The notes: a model not told the origin generated them from the letters alone. 45,495 bases of DNA from Clostridia bacterium (GCA_910575245.1 CAJTEN010000007.1:1-45495), one strand, 5' to 3'; positions 17,709 to 25,275 are shown, counted from the first letter of the stretch. Numbers and translations: made by a program.

Positions 17709-18764
17709 TCAGGAAGCAGCAAGTTCCTTAAGCTTTCTGACTGCAGGCTCATAGTCTCCGCATTTCTTATAATAGATTCGGGCTTCATCGGGATGCCCTG
17801 TATTTTCATAGATGGATGCAATATTATAATTGGCACGGTAGCTGTTGACACCTTTGCGGGAACAGGTAGAAAGGGTGGTTGCTTTCTTGAACTCTTCAAT
17901 CGCCTTGCTGTAGCAGCCTTTCTTCATATAGAGCATTCCCATAAGGTAGACGAAATCTGCCCGGTGGGAAAAGAGTTCGTACTTATCACGGAGTGTCATG
18001 GCCAGATCGTACCTGGCCAGCTCCAGCAGGCAATAGCCGTAGGTTTCCGCCATACTTTGTACAAAGGCGGACTTGGGATCAACATCTAATTCCAACCCCT
18101 TCTGATAATAGTAGGAGGCCTTCTCCATATCATTCAGGGAGATGTAATTCTGCCCGAGCTGGAAATAAATATACGGGCTGGGTCCCTTGATATCCAGGTC
18201 ATGGAGCAGCATTTCCAGGTTACGGGTGGCACGCATGCGCTTGTCGGATTCCGTCACATAGCCTTCATGATAAAAGGTCAGCGGGATCTGAAAGGATTTC
18301 GGTTCCCGGCCGTCCAGAGTGCATACCTGTTCATGGATGCTTCCTTCATAATGGCAGTGCTGTCTGTTGAACAGCCTGCCGATGCGCTCCGACATGATGG
18401 AGCGTACACCTTGAATGATGTATGGATTATTGCGCACGATCATGCCGACGGATTGGCTGTTATCACCCAGAACTTCTTCCAATTCCGCCAGGTTAACATT
18501 CTCCAGGTATTCGTCACAGTCTATGACCAGTACCCAGTCATTGGAGGCTTGCTGGATGGAGAAATTTCTGGCAGCGCTGAAATCATCACACCAGGCGAAA
18601 TGAAATACTTTCTCCGTATATTTCTGCGCAATCTCTATCGTTCTGTCCACAGAACCTGTATCTATTACAACGACTTCGAATTTACAAGGACGAAGTCTCT
18701 TTAAACATTCCTCTATATGATGCTCTTCATTCTTCGCAATCATGCATACCGAGACGGGGAGCAT
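17709..18764 (-). CDS. GT2-TPR glycosyltransferase, paralogue 3
   Basis: A 351-residue protein started at ATG 18764, preceded by AGAGGTGA; the frame is open 14 codons further upstream but without a better site. GT2 motifs are VSVCMIAKNEEHHIEEC, VVVIDTGSVDRT, DDFSAARNF and VIDCDEYLE; TPR-like helices begin near residue 215 (PYIYFQLGQNYISLNDMEKA; LYMKKGCYSKAIEEFKKA). It is the first gene of the minus-strand block, so its upstream region (18765-18993, shared with the divergent HTH gene) should hold the block's promoter. I see only a weak candidate there. Confidence 0.9.
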   Translation of the reverse strand: MLPVSVCMIAKNEEHHIEECLKRLRPCKFEVVVIDTGSVDRTIEIAQKYTEKVFHFAWCDDFSAARNFSIQQASNDWVLVIDCDEYLENVNLAELEEVLGDNSQSVGMIVRNNPYIIQGVRSIMSERIGRLFNRQHCHYEGSIHEQVCTLDGREPKSFQIPLTFYHEGYVTESDKRMRATRNLEMLLHDLDIKGPSPYIYFQLGQNYISLNDMEKASYYYQKGLELDVDPKSAFVQSMAETYGYCLLELARYDLAMTLRDKYELFSHRADFVYLMGMLYMKKGCYSKAIEEFKKATTLSTCSRKGVNSYRANYNIASIYENTGHPDEARIYYKKCGDYEPAVRKLKELAAS

Positions 18765-18993
18765 GGGATCACCTCTAATCATCTTCTTTAGTATTAATAT
18801 TAGCATTTTATGTATGGTACGACAATATCAATTTTTTATATACTTTTTGCACAAAAATTCTCATAAAAAAGTGACAAAATGCCGATGAAGACGAAATACC
18901 GTTAAAAAATCGGATTGGGTGGTTCCTTTTCGGAAGAATATGTGTTAAAATGTATACAAATAAGCAGAATCATACATTATAGGAGGGACTATT

Positions 18994-19338
18994 ATGACAA
19001 AAGCAGAGATTTTGAAGGCAGAAATTTTGAAACAGTACAAGAGTGTCAGACAGTTCGCCATTGAGATGGAAATTCCATACTCCACATTGGTTACGGCACT
19101 GGACAGAGGAATTGAGGGCATGGCATATGGTACTGTGATCAGAATGTGTGACAAACTGAATTTGAATCCTGTTGATTTTACGCCTCTTAACCAGAAGAGC
19201 GTGCTTGGAAGTAAGATTATGGAAAACCGTGTGATGCAGTACTATGTGAAGCTGAACAAGACGGGACGTAAGAAAGCATTGGAACTGATGGAAGATTATG
19301 CGCAGTTAGACAAGTATAAAGCGGTCGAGGAAAACTAA
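18994..19338 (+). CDS. Small XRE-type helix-turn-helix protein
   Basis: A 114-residue protein with a HTH at about residues 15-62: SVRQFAIEMEIPYSTLVTAL, then the family's VIRMCDKLNLNPVDF end. The C-terminal 45 residues are charged and helical (YYVKLNKTGRKKALELMEDY). TAGGAGGG lies 7 bases upstream of ATG. Its stop codon overlaps the start of glf (TAATG, 19336-19340), so the two proteins are translationally coupled. It probably binds DNA near its own promoter in the 229-base divergent region. Its place beside glf and opposite the GT2-TPR block suggests control of the island (inference). Confidence 0.75.
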   Translation: MTKAEILKAEILKQYKSVRQFAIEMEIPYSTLVTALDRGIEGMAYGTVIRMCDKLNLNPVDFTPLNQKSVLGSKIMENRVMQYYVKLNKTGRKKALELMEDYAQLDKYKAVEEN

Positions 19339-20474
19339 TGCAATATGATTATTTGATAGTGGGTGCGGGATTGTATGGGGCGGTCTTTGCCCATGAGATG
19401 AAGCGGCAGGGCAGACAGGTTCTTGTGATCGACAGGCGGAAGCATATCGCCGGAAATATTTACACAGAACAGATTCTGGATATTCAGGTGCACAAGTATG
19501 GAGCCCATATTTTTCACACCTCGAACAGGAAAATCTGGGATTATGTGAATCAGTTTGCCGAGTTTAATCACTATATAAATTCACCGATTGCGTATTATAA
19601 GGGAGAGTTGTACAACCTCCCTTTTAATATGAATACGTTTTATAAGATGTGGGGAGTGGTGACCCCTGACCAGGCCCGGGCACGGATTGCGGAGCAGATT
19701 GCAAGTATGCATATCACGCAGCCGAAGAACCTGGAAGAACAGGCGCTTTCCCTGGTCGGAACCGACGTCTATGAGAAGCTCGTGAAAGGATATACCGAGA
19801 AACAGTGGGGCAGGGATTGCAAAGAACTGCCGGCTTTTATTATTAAACGCCTGCCGCTCAGATTCACTTATGATAACAATTATTTCAATGACAGATATCA
19901 GGGGATTCCTGTGGGCGGGTATACCGCTATGGTAGAGAAAATGCTGCAGGGGATTGAGGTGCGGACCGGGATTTCCTATCGGGAGTTTGCGGCGGAGCGG
20001 GAGACGGCGGAAGGAATCTGTGCCGTGGACCATGCCGGTAATATTTACAGGAAGGTAGTTTATACCGGCATGCTGGACGAGTACTTTGATTTTAGTCTGG
20101 GGCATCTGGCGTACCGCTCTCTGCGGTTTGAGACAGAGGAGATGCCGGCGTGCGATAATTACCAGGGGAATGCGGTGGTAAACTATACGGAACGGGAGGT
20201 TCCCTACACGAGAGTAATAGAGCACAAACATTTCGAGTTCGGAACCCGGCCCGGAACCGTGATCACCAGAGAGTACCCGGCAGAATGGCGGGAGGGGGAC
20301 GAACCTTATTATCCTGTGAATGATGAGCGGAATGACGCTTTGCTTAAGGCGTATCAGGAACTGGCGCGGAAGAAAGAGAATGTCATCTTCGGTGGGCGCT
20401 TGGGACAGTACCGTTATTATGATATGGATAAGGTGATCCAAGCCGCATTGGATGCGGCAGAGCATGTATTGTAG
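19338..20474 (+). CDS. glf: UDP-galactopyranose mutase
   Basis: This 378-residue flavoenzyme interconverts UDP-galactopyranose and UDP-galactofuranose, the donor for Galf residues. The FAD-binding Rossmann motif is at residues 5-14 (YLIVGAGLYG), followed by VIDRRKHIAGN, GAHIFHT, the EKQWGRDCKELP segment, KRLPLRFTYDNNYFNDRYQG and the C-terminal FGGRLGQYRYYDMDKV, all typical of bacterial Glf. Length is normal (about 370-390). It starts inside the stop codon of the HTH gene. As the only sugar-nucleotide enzyme in the island it predicts that the glycan made here, or another cell-surface polymer, contains galactofuranose. Remnants of IS66-type miniature elements follow directly after the stop. Confidence 0.97.
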   Translation: MQYDYLIVGAGLYGAVFAHEMKRQGRQVLVIDRRKHIAGNIYTEQILDIQVHKYGAHIFHTSNRKIWDYVNQFAEFNHYINSPIAYYKGELYNLPFNMNTFYKMWGVVTPDQARARIAEQIASMHITQPKNLEEQALSLVGTDVYEKLVKGYTEKQWGRDCKELPAFIIKRLPLRFTYDNNYFNDRYQGIPVGGYTAMVEKMLQGIEVRTGISYREFAAERETAEGICAVDHAGNIYRKVVYTGMLDEYFDFSLGHLAYRSLRFETEEMPACDNYQGNAVVNYTEREVPYTRVIEHKHFEFGTRPGTVITREYPAEWREGDEPYYPVNDERNDALLKAYQELARKKENVIFGGRLGQYRYYDMDKVIQAALDAAEHVL

Positions 20475-20478
20475 AGGG

Positions 20479-20506
20479 GACAGGGAAGCCGAAAGGCTGG
20501 ACTGTT
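20479..20506 (+). mobile_element. Right-end fragment of an older miniature element, interrupted by a newer copy
   Basis: The stretch ACAGGGAAGCCGAAAGGCTG plus GACTGTT resembles the right end of the full element ending at 20649. Its last two bases appear at 20658-20659, on the far side of the full copy, as expected if the younger element inserted into the terminal repeat of an older one and duplicated GGACTGTT. Confidence 0.6.
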
Positions 20507-20649
20507 GTAACAGTTCAGACCAGGACTTTGCATTTACTGCAAAGTCCGTAAGAACGCGTAGATTTAGCCGAGAGAGAATCTGCCCCTCGCCGCAGGCGAC
20601 CTGGAATGGGCAGATTCCGTAACAGGGAAGCCGAAGGCTGAACTGTTAC
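20507..20649 (+). mobile_element. Miniature IS66-type element, copy A (full length, 143 bp)
   Basis: Terminal inverted repeats of 14 bp (GTAACAGTTCAGAC at 20507-20520; GGCTGAACTGTTAC at 20636-20649; 13 of 14 match) enclose a non-coding core that folds into hairpins: GGACTTTGCA / TGCAAAGTCC, then GAATCTGCCC / GGGCAGATTC around TCGCC-GCA-GGCGA. The element is flanked by perfect 8-bp direct repeats, GGACTGTT at 20499-20506 and 20650-20657. GTAA termini with 8-bp duplications are the IS66-family signature. No transposase is encoded, so it must have been moved in trans. It lies 32 bases after glf. Confidence 0.88.
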
Positions 20650-20679
20650 GGACTGTTGCGTAGAGTTCAAAATTTTCCA

Positions 20680-20711
20680 GGCAGAGTATTGACAACAAAC
20701 AATACTCTGCC
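20680..20711. promoter_or_regulatory. Perfect 12-bp inverted repeat across the -35 region (candidate operator)
   Basis: GGCAGAGTATTG (20680-20691) and CAATACTCTGCC (20700-20711) are exact inverse complements separated by 8 bases. The left arm covers the first half of the -35 hexamer, and the right arm ends at the base before the -10 hexamer. No T-run follows, so an operator is more likely than a terminator. Confidence 0.7.
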
Positions 20712-20717
20712 TATAAT
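20689..20717 (+). promoter_or_regulatory. Consensus sigma-A promoter of the carboxyltransferase gene
   Basis: TTGACA (20689-20694), 17 bases, TATAAT (20712-20717). Both hexamers are perfect. The expected transcription start is near 20724, giving an untranslated leader of about 90 bases. Confidence 0.9.
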
Positions 20718-20727
20718 ACAAAATGAT

Positions 20728-20744
20728 AGTTTGAACATCAAAGT
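20728..20744. promoter_or_regulatory. FabT-like palindrome in the early transcribed region
   Basis: AGTTTGAACATCAAAGT contains the exact palindrome TTTGA-ACA-TCAAA. This matches the TTTGA-N3-TCAAA core bound by FabT, the MarR-family regulator of fatty-acid synthesis genes in lactic acid bacteria. Its place just after the transcription start would suit repression. That a FabT-like protein exists in this organism is inference. Confidence 0.5.
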
Positions 20745-20811
20745 ATTAGAGAGTCAAATGATTTTGGACGGCAATCGGTTAGAAGAGTTTAAAAGGATAT
20801 CAGGAGGCGTT

Positions 20812-22428
20812 ATGAACTGGAACGAGGCTATTAAAGATCTGGATAACAGGAGAGCGAAAGCGCTTTTGGGAGGCGGTCAGAATCGAATTGACAAGCAGCA
20901 TGCCATTGGGAAGATGACGGCACGCGAGAGAATCGAAGTGCTGCTTGATCCGGGAACTTTTGTAGAAGTGGACGGATTCATGGAATCCAGAATTGATGAC
21001 TTTGACCTGGATAAGAGAAGAGTGCCGGGGGACGGTGTTGTGACAGGATATGGAGAGATCGACGGACGGCAGGTATTTGTGGCGAGCGAAGACTTTACGG
21101 TGATTGGTGGTACGTTGGGAGAATATCATTCCTTTAAAATCTGCCGCATTCAGGATATGGCGATGGAGATGAAAGCACCGCTGATCTGCATCAATGACAG
21201 CGGCGGAGCCCGTATTGAGGAGGGCATCTCTTCCCTGAGCGGATACAGCGGCATGTTCCTGAGGCATACGAAGGCATCCGGAGTGATTCCGCAGATTGCG
21301 GTTATATTGGGTCCCTGCTCCGGCGGTGCATGTTATGCGCCTGCTATCTGTGATTTTATCTTTATGGTCAAGGATATCTCCAAGATGTTTATTACAGGAC
21401 CCAATGTAGTGAAGACGGTCATCAATGAAGAGGTATCGGTGGAGGAACTGGGCGGCGCACAGGTGCATGCGAAGAAAAGCGGCGTATCCCACTTTACGTA
21501 TGATACGGAGAATGAATGTCTGATGGGCGTACGCAAGCTGTTGTCTTATCTGCCGGGGAACTGGACCGAGAAACCGCCTGTCATTAATAATATGGAACGG
21601 CAGAGTATTCTGCCCAAGGTGGGGAAAGTATTCGGAAAGGTAGAGAATGGTAAGGTTTCCTCTTCCATGAAGGCGAAAGCAGCCAAAATCATGGACATCG
21701 TCCCGGATAATTCCCGTCATGCCTATGATGTCAAGGAAGTCATCGACTGTATTGTGGATGAAGCCAGTTTCTTTGAAGTGCAGAAGGAGTTTGCCACCAA
21801 TGCTGTGGTAGGATTCTGCAGGATGGAAGGTAAAGTGGTGGGGATTGTGGCGAACCAGCCTAATTCCATGGGCGGTTCTCTGGATTATCATGCATCGGAT
21901 AAGATTGCAAGATTTATCCGCTTCTGCGACTGCTTTAACATTCCGCTGATCACGCTGATCGATGTGCCGGCTTTCCTGCCTGGTACGGCCCAGGAACACA
22001 ACGGCATTATCCGTCATGGAGCCAAGATCCTGTATGCCTATTCGGAAGCGACGGTTCCCAAGATATCACTGATCATGCGCAAAGCCTACGGTGGCGCATA
22101 CATTGCCATGAATTCCAAGGAGATGGGGGCGGATATTGTCTACGCCTGGCCGATCGCGGAGATTGCCGTCATGGGCGCCGATGGTGCGGTCAATATCGCT
22201 TTTAAGCGGAAGATCAAGAACGCGCCTGATCCGGAAGCTATGCGGGCACAGTGCAAGGCGGAATATGAGAACCGCTTCCTGAATCCCTATGTAGCGGCAG
22301 CCAGGGGGTATGTGAATGAAGTCATCAAACCGGAAGAGACCAGAACGGCACTTGTGAAAGCGTTGAGGGGACTTAAGAATAAACAAGAACAAACACCGAA
22401 GAAAAAGCATGGGAATATTCCGCTGTAA
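20812..22428 (+). CDS. Biotin-dependent acyl-CoA carboxyltransferase subunit (12S/PCCB type)
   Basis: A 538-residue protein started at ATG 20812 behind AGGAGG; an open frame runs further upstream but would start before that site and inside the promoter. Both crotonase-fold halves are present: N-terminal GKMTARERIEVLLDPGTFVE, the acyl-CoA pocket SGGARIEEGISSLSGY and GPCSGGACYAP, and the C-terminal half with QPNSMGGSLDYHASDKIARF, DVPAFLPGTAQEHNGI and KAYGGAYIAMNSK. Such subunits move carboxyl from carboxybiotin to or from an acyl-CoA in propionyl/acetyl-CoA carboxylase or in sodium-pumping decarboxylases. No biotin carrier, biotin carboxylase or membrane beta subunit is in the window, so the substrate is undecided. 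It is a single-gene transcription unit with its own promoter and 3' hairpin. Confidence 0.9.
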   Translation: MNWNEAIKDLDNRRAKALLGGGQNRIDKQHAIGKMTARERIEVLLDPGTFVEVDGFMESRIDDFDLDKRRVPGDGVVTGYGEIDGRQVFVASEDFTVIGGTLGEYHSFKICRIQDMAMEMKAPLICINDSGGARIEEGISSLSGYSGMFLRHTKASGVIPQIAVILGPCSGGACYAPAICDFIFMVKDISKMFITGPNVVKTVINEEVSVEELGGAQVHAKKSGVSHFTYDTENECLMGVRKLLSYLPGNWTEKPPVINNMERQSILPKVGKVFGKVENGKVSSSMKAKAAKIMDIVPDNSRHAYDVKEVIDCIVDEASFFEVQKEFATNAVVGFCRMEGKVVGIVANQPNSMGGSLDYHASDKIARFIRFCDCFNIPLITLIDVPAFLPGTAQEHNGIIRHGAKILYAYSEATVPKISLIMRKAYGGAYIAMNSKEMGADIVYAWPIAEIAVMGADGAVNIAFKRKIKNAPDPEAMRAQCKAEYENRFLNPYVAAARGYVNEVIKPEETRTALVKALRGLKNKQEQTPKKKHGNIPL

Positions 22429-22446
22429 CAACACGGGAAGAATTGT

Positions 22447-22472
22447 AAACCCCGCAGCCTGCTGCGGGGTTT
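22447..22472. terminator. Bidirectional hairpin between convergent genes
   Basis: A perfect 12-bp stem, AAACCCCGCAGC (22447-22458) with GCTGCGGGGTTT (22461-22472). Three bases of T follow on the plus strand and three on the minus strand, so the U-tracts are short but serve both the carboxyltransferase and the convergent FliD-like gene. Confidence 0.7.
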
Positions 22473-22492
22473 GGGATTCTTAAATCAATTGC

Positions 22493-23803
22493 TTAGCAAT
22501 AACCGTTAAACATCATTCCGCTGTATGCGCTCGTGATATAAGGGCTTGCGAAATTTTTGCCGGGATTCTTATAGGCCACGACAATGTTGTTTACATAGTT
22601 CATAGGATCTAAGGAGACCTGGTCGGACTTGCGCAGAACGGAATTGGTAAAGTTCTTCATGGGAGAGAAGGCTTCTTTGGCATCCTCGCTCATGGCAGTC
22701 TCCCGTAAGGTGTCATCGTCGACTTCCAGAGTGCCGTCCAGATTTAAATTAAGTCCCACAGAAGTAAGATCACGGGCGTAAACTCTGGCCACGCCGCTCA
22801 TTTCATTGAAGAGCCGTCCGCTTTTGGGATGGTCCTCTCTGTGCTCGGAAACGGCTGTTAAGAAAGTGTTGTAACCCTGTACCAGAGTATTGATATTCTC
22901 GGTCAGGGACTCCACATCGGTCTTAAGGCCGATAGAAGCGGTCTCGCCTTCTTCGCTGCTGACGCCGGTCAGCTGTACTTCATAAATACGGTCCAGGGCG
23001 ATGCGGTTAGAAGTGGAAGTACGTTCTTCCCCGTTCACCGCAAAGTAAGCGTTCGAGGGAAGTGTGGATACGTAGTTCAGGCCGAAATACTCTACCGCCC
23101 CGGAAGTCCTACTTGTATGATTGTCGGATATATTAAAAATGCGGGGCATACTGCTCTTCACGCCGGTGGCATTGGATTCCATAACCAGATAGGAAGAACC
23201 GCCTGCTTCCGTGACAGCCTGTGCCGATATACCGATATTGGCGTTGGTGATCAGCCGTGACAGCCGGGCCTGGACATCGCGGTTGGTATCGGTGGGCTTA
23301 ATGCTGAATTGAAATTCATAATTCAGATCCTCAATCCTTACGTCGAAGGAATAAGTGTCCGGTTCCAGTCCCACAGACTCATTGGCGGGAAGAAATTTGC
23401 CCATATTGACCTGGGATGTGGCCAGACGCTCCACCTCGATGTCATAGGAAGGCGCACTGTCACTCTGCTCGGAGGAGCCGATGTAGGTAGCTGTCGCTAT
23501 ATTTTCATTGCTGGAATAGGCCACCTTCTTATTTAATAATTCTTCCTCATCCAGACCGCCCAGAGACGCGATGGTATTGCGCAGTTCTCTGGCGTTCTCC
23601 TTGATGCTGATGGCGAACTGCTGGGAAGAACTGCTGGTGTCCAGAATATAGATAGGAGCCTCCTTATTCATCTTGACGATGGAATTATATACACGGCGCA
23701 GCTCGCTCTTCTTATGAGAGTCGTAGGGGCTGCTGGATTTCGGTGCATATGTGGTCATATAGAAATTATAGACATTGGATAAATTACTGATCGTATTCGA
23801 CAT
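22493..23803 (-). CDS. FliD-like flagellar cap/hook-associated protein (short form)
   Basis: A 436-residue protein started at ATG 23803 with AAAGGAG 6 bases upstream. It carries the FliD N-domain hallmark YDIEVERLATSQVN near residue 130, after a FliD-atypical N-terminal region (YAPKSSSPYDSHKKSELRRV, then SIKENARELRNTIASLGGLD). The C-domain pattern is also recognisable: NINTLVQGYNTFL and LNLNLDGTLEVDDDTLRETA. FliD caps the filament and guides flagellin folding. This protein is shorter than common FliD and ends with an unusual tail, YSGMMFNGYC. It may be a FliD relative rather than the main cap. No signal peptide, as expected for flagellar export. It is isolated from other flagellar genes but close to the glycosylation island. 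Confidence 0.7.
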   Translation of the reverse strand: MSNTISNLSNVYNFYMTTYAPKSSSPYDSHKKSELRRVYNSIVKMNKEAPIYILDTSSSSQQFAISIKENARELRNTIASLGGLDEEELLNKKVAYSSNENIATATYIGSSEQSDSAPSYDIEVERLATSQVNMGKFLPANESVGLEPDTYSFDVRIEDLNYEFQFSIKPTDTNRDVQARLSRLITNANIGISAQAVTEAGGSSYLVMESNATGVKSSMPRIFNISDNHTSRTSGAVEYFGLNYVSTLPSNAYFAVNGEERTSTSNRIALDRIYEVQLTGVSSEEGETASIGLKTDVESLTENINTLVQGYNTFLTAVSEHREDHPKSGRLFNEMSGVARVYARDLTSVGLNLNLDGTLEVDDDTLRETAMSEDAKEAFSPMKNFTNSVLRKSDQVSLDPMNYVNNIVVAYKNPGKNFASPYITSAYSGMMFNGYC

Positions 23804-23852
23804 AGCCACTCCTTTCTTCCATGAAATGAATCAGAATAAGTTCTGACTCACC

Positions 23853-23892
23853 GATGTCTGCTGCGCAGGCTGTCCGTAGCCTGCAAGACATC
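23853..23892 (-). promoter_or_regulatory. Long hairpin in the 5' leader of the FliD-like gene
   Basis: GATGTCT (23853-23859) pairs with AGACATC (23886-23892), and inside it GCAGGCT (23865-23871) pairs with AGCCTGC (23878-23884). The structure ends 50 bases upstream of the start codon on the transcribed minus strand. It could affect message stability or translation; no known riboswitch is recognised. The rest of the 422-base gap to rpmG holds the two promoters listed separately and AT-rich sequence. Confidence 0.5.
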
Positions 23893-23983
23893 CGATGTGG
23901 ACATTTTCTTTATTATTTATATGGATTTGCGATCATCATAGGTAAAAGATCAACAGTATTGGAGAAGATTTATCCGCAACCAT

Positions 23984-24012
23984 TTTATACCGTATATATC
24001 GTACATTTTAAA
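23984..24012 (-). promoter_or_regulatory. Possible promoter of the FliD-like gene
   Basis: Read on the minus strand, TTTAAA (24012-24007) and TATAAA (23989-23984) are 17 bases apart. The match is only moderate. No convincing sigma-28 promoter (TAAA-N15-GCCGATAA) was found. Confidence 0.35.
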
Positions 24013-24110
24013 TGAAAAATAAAGAGAAAATTTATAAAAAGTTACTATTCTTAGTCGAAATACGAAAAACTGCATTTTGGCGCCTGAAAAATAAAATGAA
24101 AGAAAATCAG

Positions 24111-24139
24111 TTGACTTCACCGGCCGTGTATGCTATAGT
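24111..24139 (+). promoter_or_regulatory. Promoter of the rpmG-secE-nusG operon
   Basis: TTGACT (24111-24116), 17 bases, TATAGT (24134-24139), with an extended TGC just before the -10 hexamer. It lies 86 bases upstream of rpmG. Confidence 0.8.
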
Positions 24140-24225
24140 GTTTGCACGAGATAAGATTTAGGTCTTTTTTTTATGCTTAAAATTAGTGGATCAGATGATT
24201 GACCAATACATGTGGAGGTAGCAAG

Positions 24226-24375
24226 ATGCGTACGAGAATCACTTTAGCATGCACAGAGTGCAAACAGCGTAACTACAATACAACTAAGGACAAGAAGACA
24301 CATCCTGACAGAATGGAAACCAAGAAGTACTGCAGATTCTGTAAGAGACATACACTGCATAAGGAAACAAAATAA
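24226..24375 (+). CDS. rpmG: 50S ribosomal protein L33
   Basis: A 49-residue protein beginning [17 protein letters not shown] and ending [12 protein letters not shown]. It has both zinc-ribbon cysteine pairs (CTEC and CRFC), so it is the zinc-binding (C+) form whose paralogues replace it under zinc limitation in some Firmicutes. TGGAGG is upstream of ATG. It opens the rpmG-secE-nusG operon, the usual arrangement in Firmicutes, and secE follows after 29 bases. Confidence 0.97.
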   Translation: MRTRITLACTECKQRNYNTTKDKKTHPDRMETKKYCRFCKRHTLHKETK

Positions 24376-24404
24376 TCTGGGTTTTATGAGAATGGAGGAT
24401 TAGC

Positions 24405-24623
24405 ATGGGAGATTCTGCAAAATCAGAAAAAGCATCCAAACTTGTAAAATTCTGGAATGGTGTGAAAGCTGAGTTTAAGAAAATAACCTGGCCGGATAAA
24501 GATGACCTTTTAAAACAATCTGTTGCGGTTGTTATTATTTCTGTTGTTGTAGGTGCGATTATTACGGTGTTGGACTTCGGCATACAGTATGGCGTGGATT
24601 TTATTACGACGTTGAAATTTTAA
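24405..24623 (+). CDS. secE: Preprotein translocase subunit SecE
   Basis: A 72-residue single-span membrane protein that clamps SecY in the SecYEG channel. The amphipathic helix with the conserved FKKITWPDKDDL comes at residues 24-35, followed by one membrane segment (VAVVIISVVVGAIITVLDFG). Length is typical of Gram-positive SecE. GGAGG lies 6 bases before ATG. It sits between rpmG and nusG as in most bacteria. Confidence 0.97.
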   Translation: MGDSAKSEKASKLVKFWNGVKAEFKKITWPDKDDLLKQSVAVVIISVVVGAIITVLDFGIQYGVDFITTLKF

Positions 24624-24664
24624 GACGCTTTGAAAACAGGTTCTGAGAAAGGCATGGTATTGGT

Positions 24665-25180
24665 ATGGCAGAAGCAAATTGGTATGTTGTTCATACTTAT
24701 TCCGGGTATGAGAACAAAGTAAAAGCCAACATTGAGAAAACGATCGAGAACAGACATCTGGAGGAAGAGATTCTGGAAGTCAGGGTGCCTATGCAGGATG
24801 TCGTGGAGTTGAAGAACGGTGCGCGCAAGACTGTTCAGAAGAAAATGTTTCCGGGCTATGTATTGATCAATATGGTCATGAATGATGATACGTGGTATGT
24901 CGTAAGGAATACCAGAGGCGTTACAGGATTCGTCGGGCCAGGCAGCAAACCGGTGCCGCTTTCCGAAGCGGAGATGAAGCCGCTCGGTATCAAGACGGAG
25001 AATGTGAGTGTTGATTTCGCAGAGGGCGATACCATTGCAGTGGTTGCCGGTGTCTGGAAGGATACGATCGGCGTTGTCCAGAGGATGGACTACAGTAAAC
25101 AGACGGCAACGATCAATGTCGAGTTGTTTGGAAGAGAGACACCTGTGGAGATCAGCTTTGCAGAGGTCAGAAGAATGTAA
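24665..25180 (+). CDS. nusG: Transcription elongation/termination factor NusG
   Basis: A 171-residue protein. The NGN domain (WYVVHTYSGYENKVKANIEK at residues 6-25; KKMFPGYVLINMVM) binds the RNA polymerase clamp, and the C-terminal KOW domain (FAEGDTIAVVAGVWKDTIGV near 120-140; VELFGRETPVEISFAEV) contacts Rho or S10. The ribosome site is weak: the nearest purine-rich AAAGG is about 13 bases away, so expression may depend on coupling to secE, 41 bases upstream. Confidence 0.97.
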   Translation: MAEANWYVVHTYSGYENKVKANIEKTIENRHLEEEILEVRVPMQDVVELKNGARKTVQKKMFPGYVLINMVMNDDTWYVVRNTRGVTGFVGPGSKPVPLSEAEMKPLGIKTENVSVDFAEGDTIAVVAGVWKDTIGVVQRMDYSKQTATINVELFGRETPVEISFAEVRRM

Positions 25181-25226
25181 ATGATATTTATTCCGCTTCG
25201 GCGGATTAGATATACTGTGGGAGTTT

Positions 25227-25275
25227 GATTTCGGCTGCGCCGAAATCGGAAGAATCCGTTGCACTGGATTCTTCC
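25227..25275 (+). promoter_or_regulatory. Two tandem hairpins between nusG and rplK
   Basis: GATTTCGG-CTGCG-CCGAAATC (25227-25247) is directly followed by GGAAGAATCC-N8-GGATTCTTCC (25248-25275). Both stems are perfect. They are in the 195-base leader of the L11-L1 genes, where autogenous control by L1 or L11 or processing of the nusG transcript is possible. No T-run follows either stem. Confidence 0.6.

Noticed and set aside
18901..18951. Promoter for the small HTH gene (TTCCTT / TAAAAT)
   Set aside because: The -10 with TGTG in front is fair, but the -35 match is poor, so I did not list it as a feature.
20656..20811. N-terminal extension of the carboxyltransferase
   Set aside because: It would begin before the promoter and lacks a ribosome site; ATG 20812 has AGGAGG and gives the usual family start.
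20800..22017. 405-codon minus-strand open frame opposite the carboxyltransferase
   Set aside because: Antisense shadow; His/Arg-rich composition and no ribosome site.
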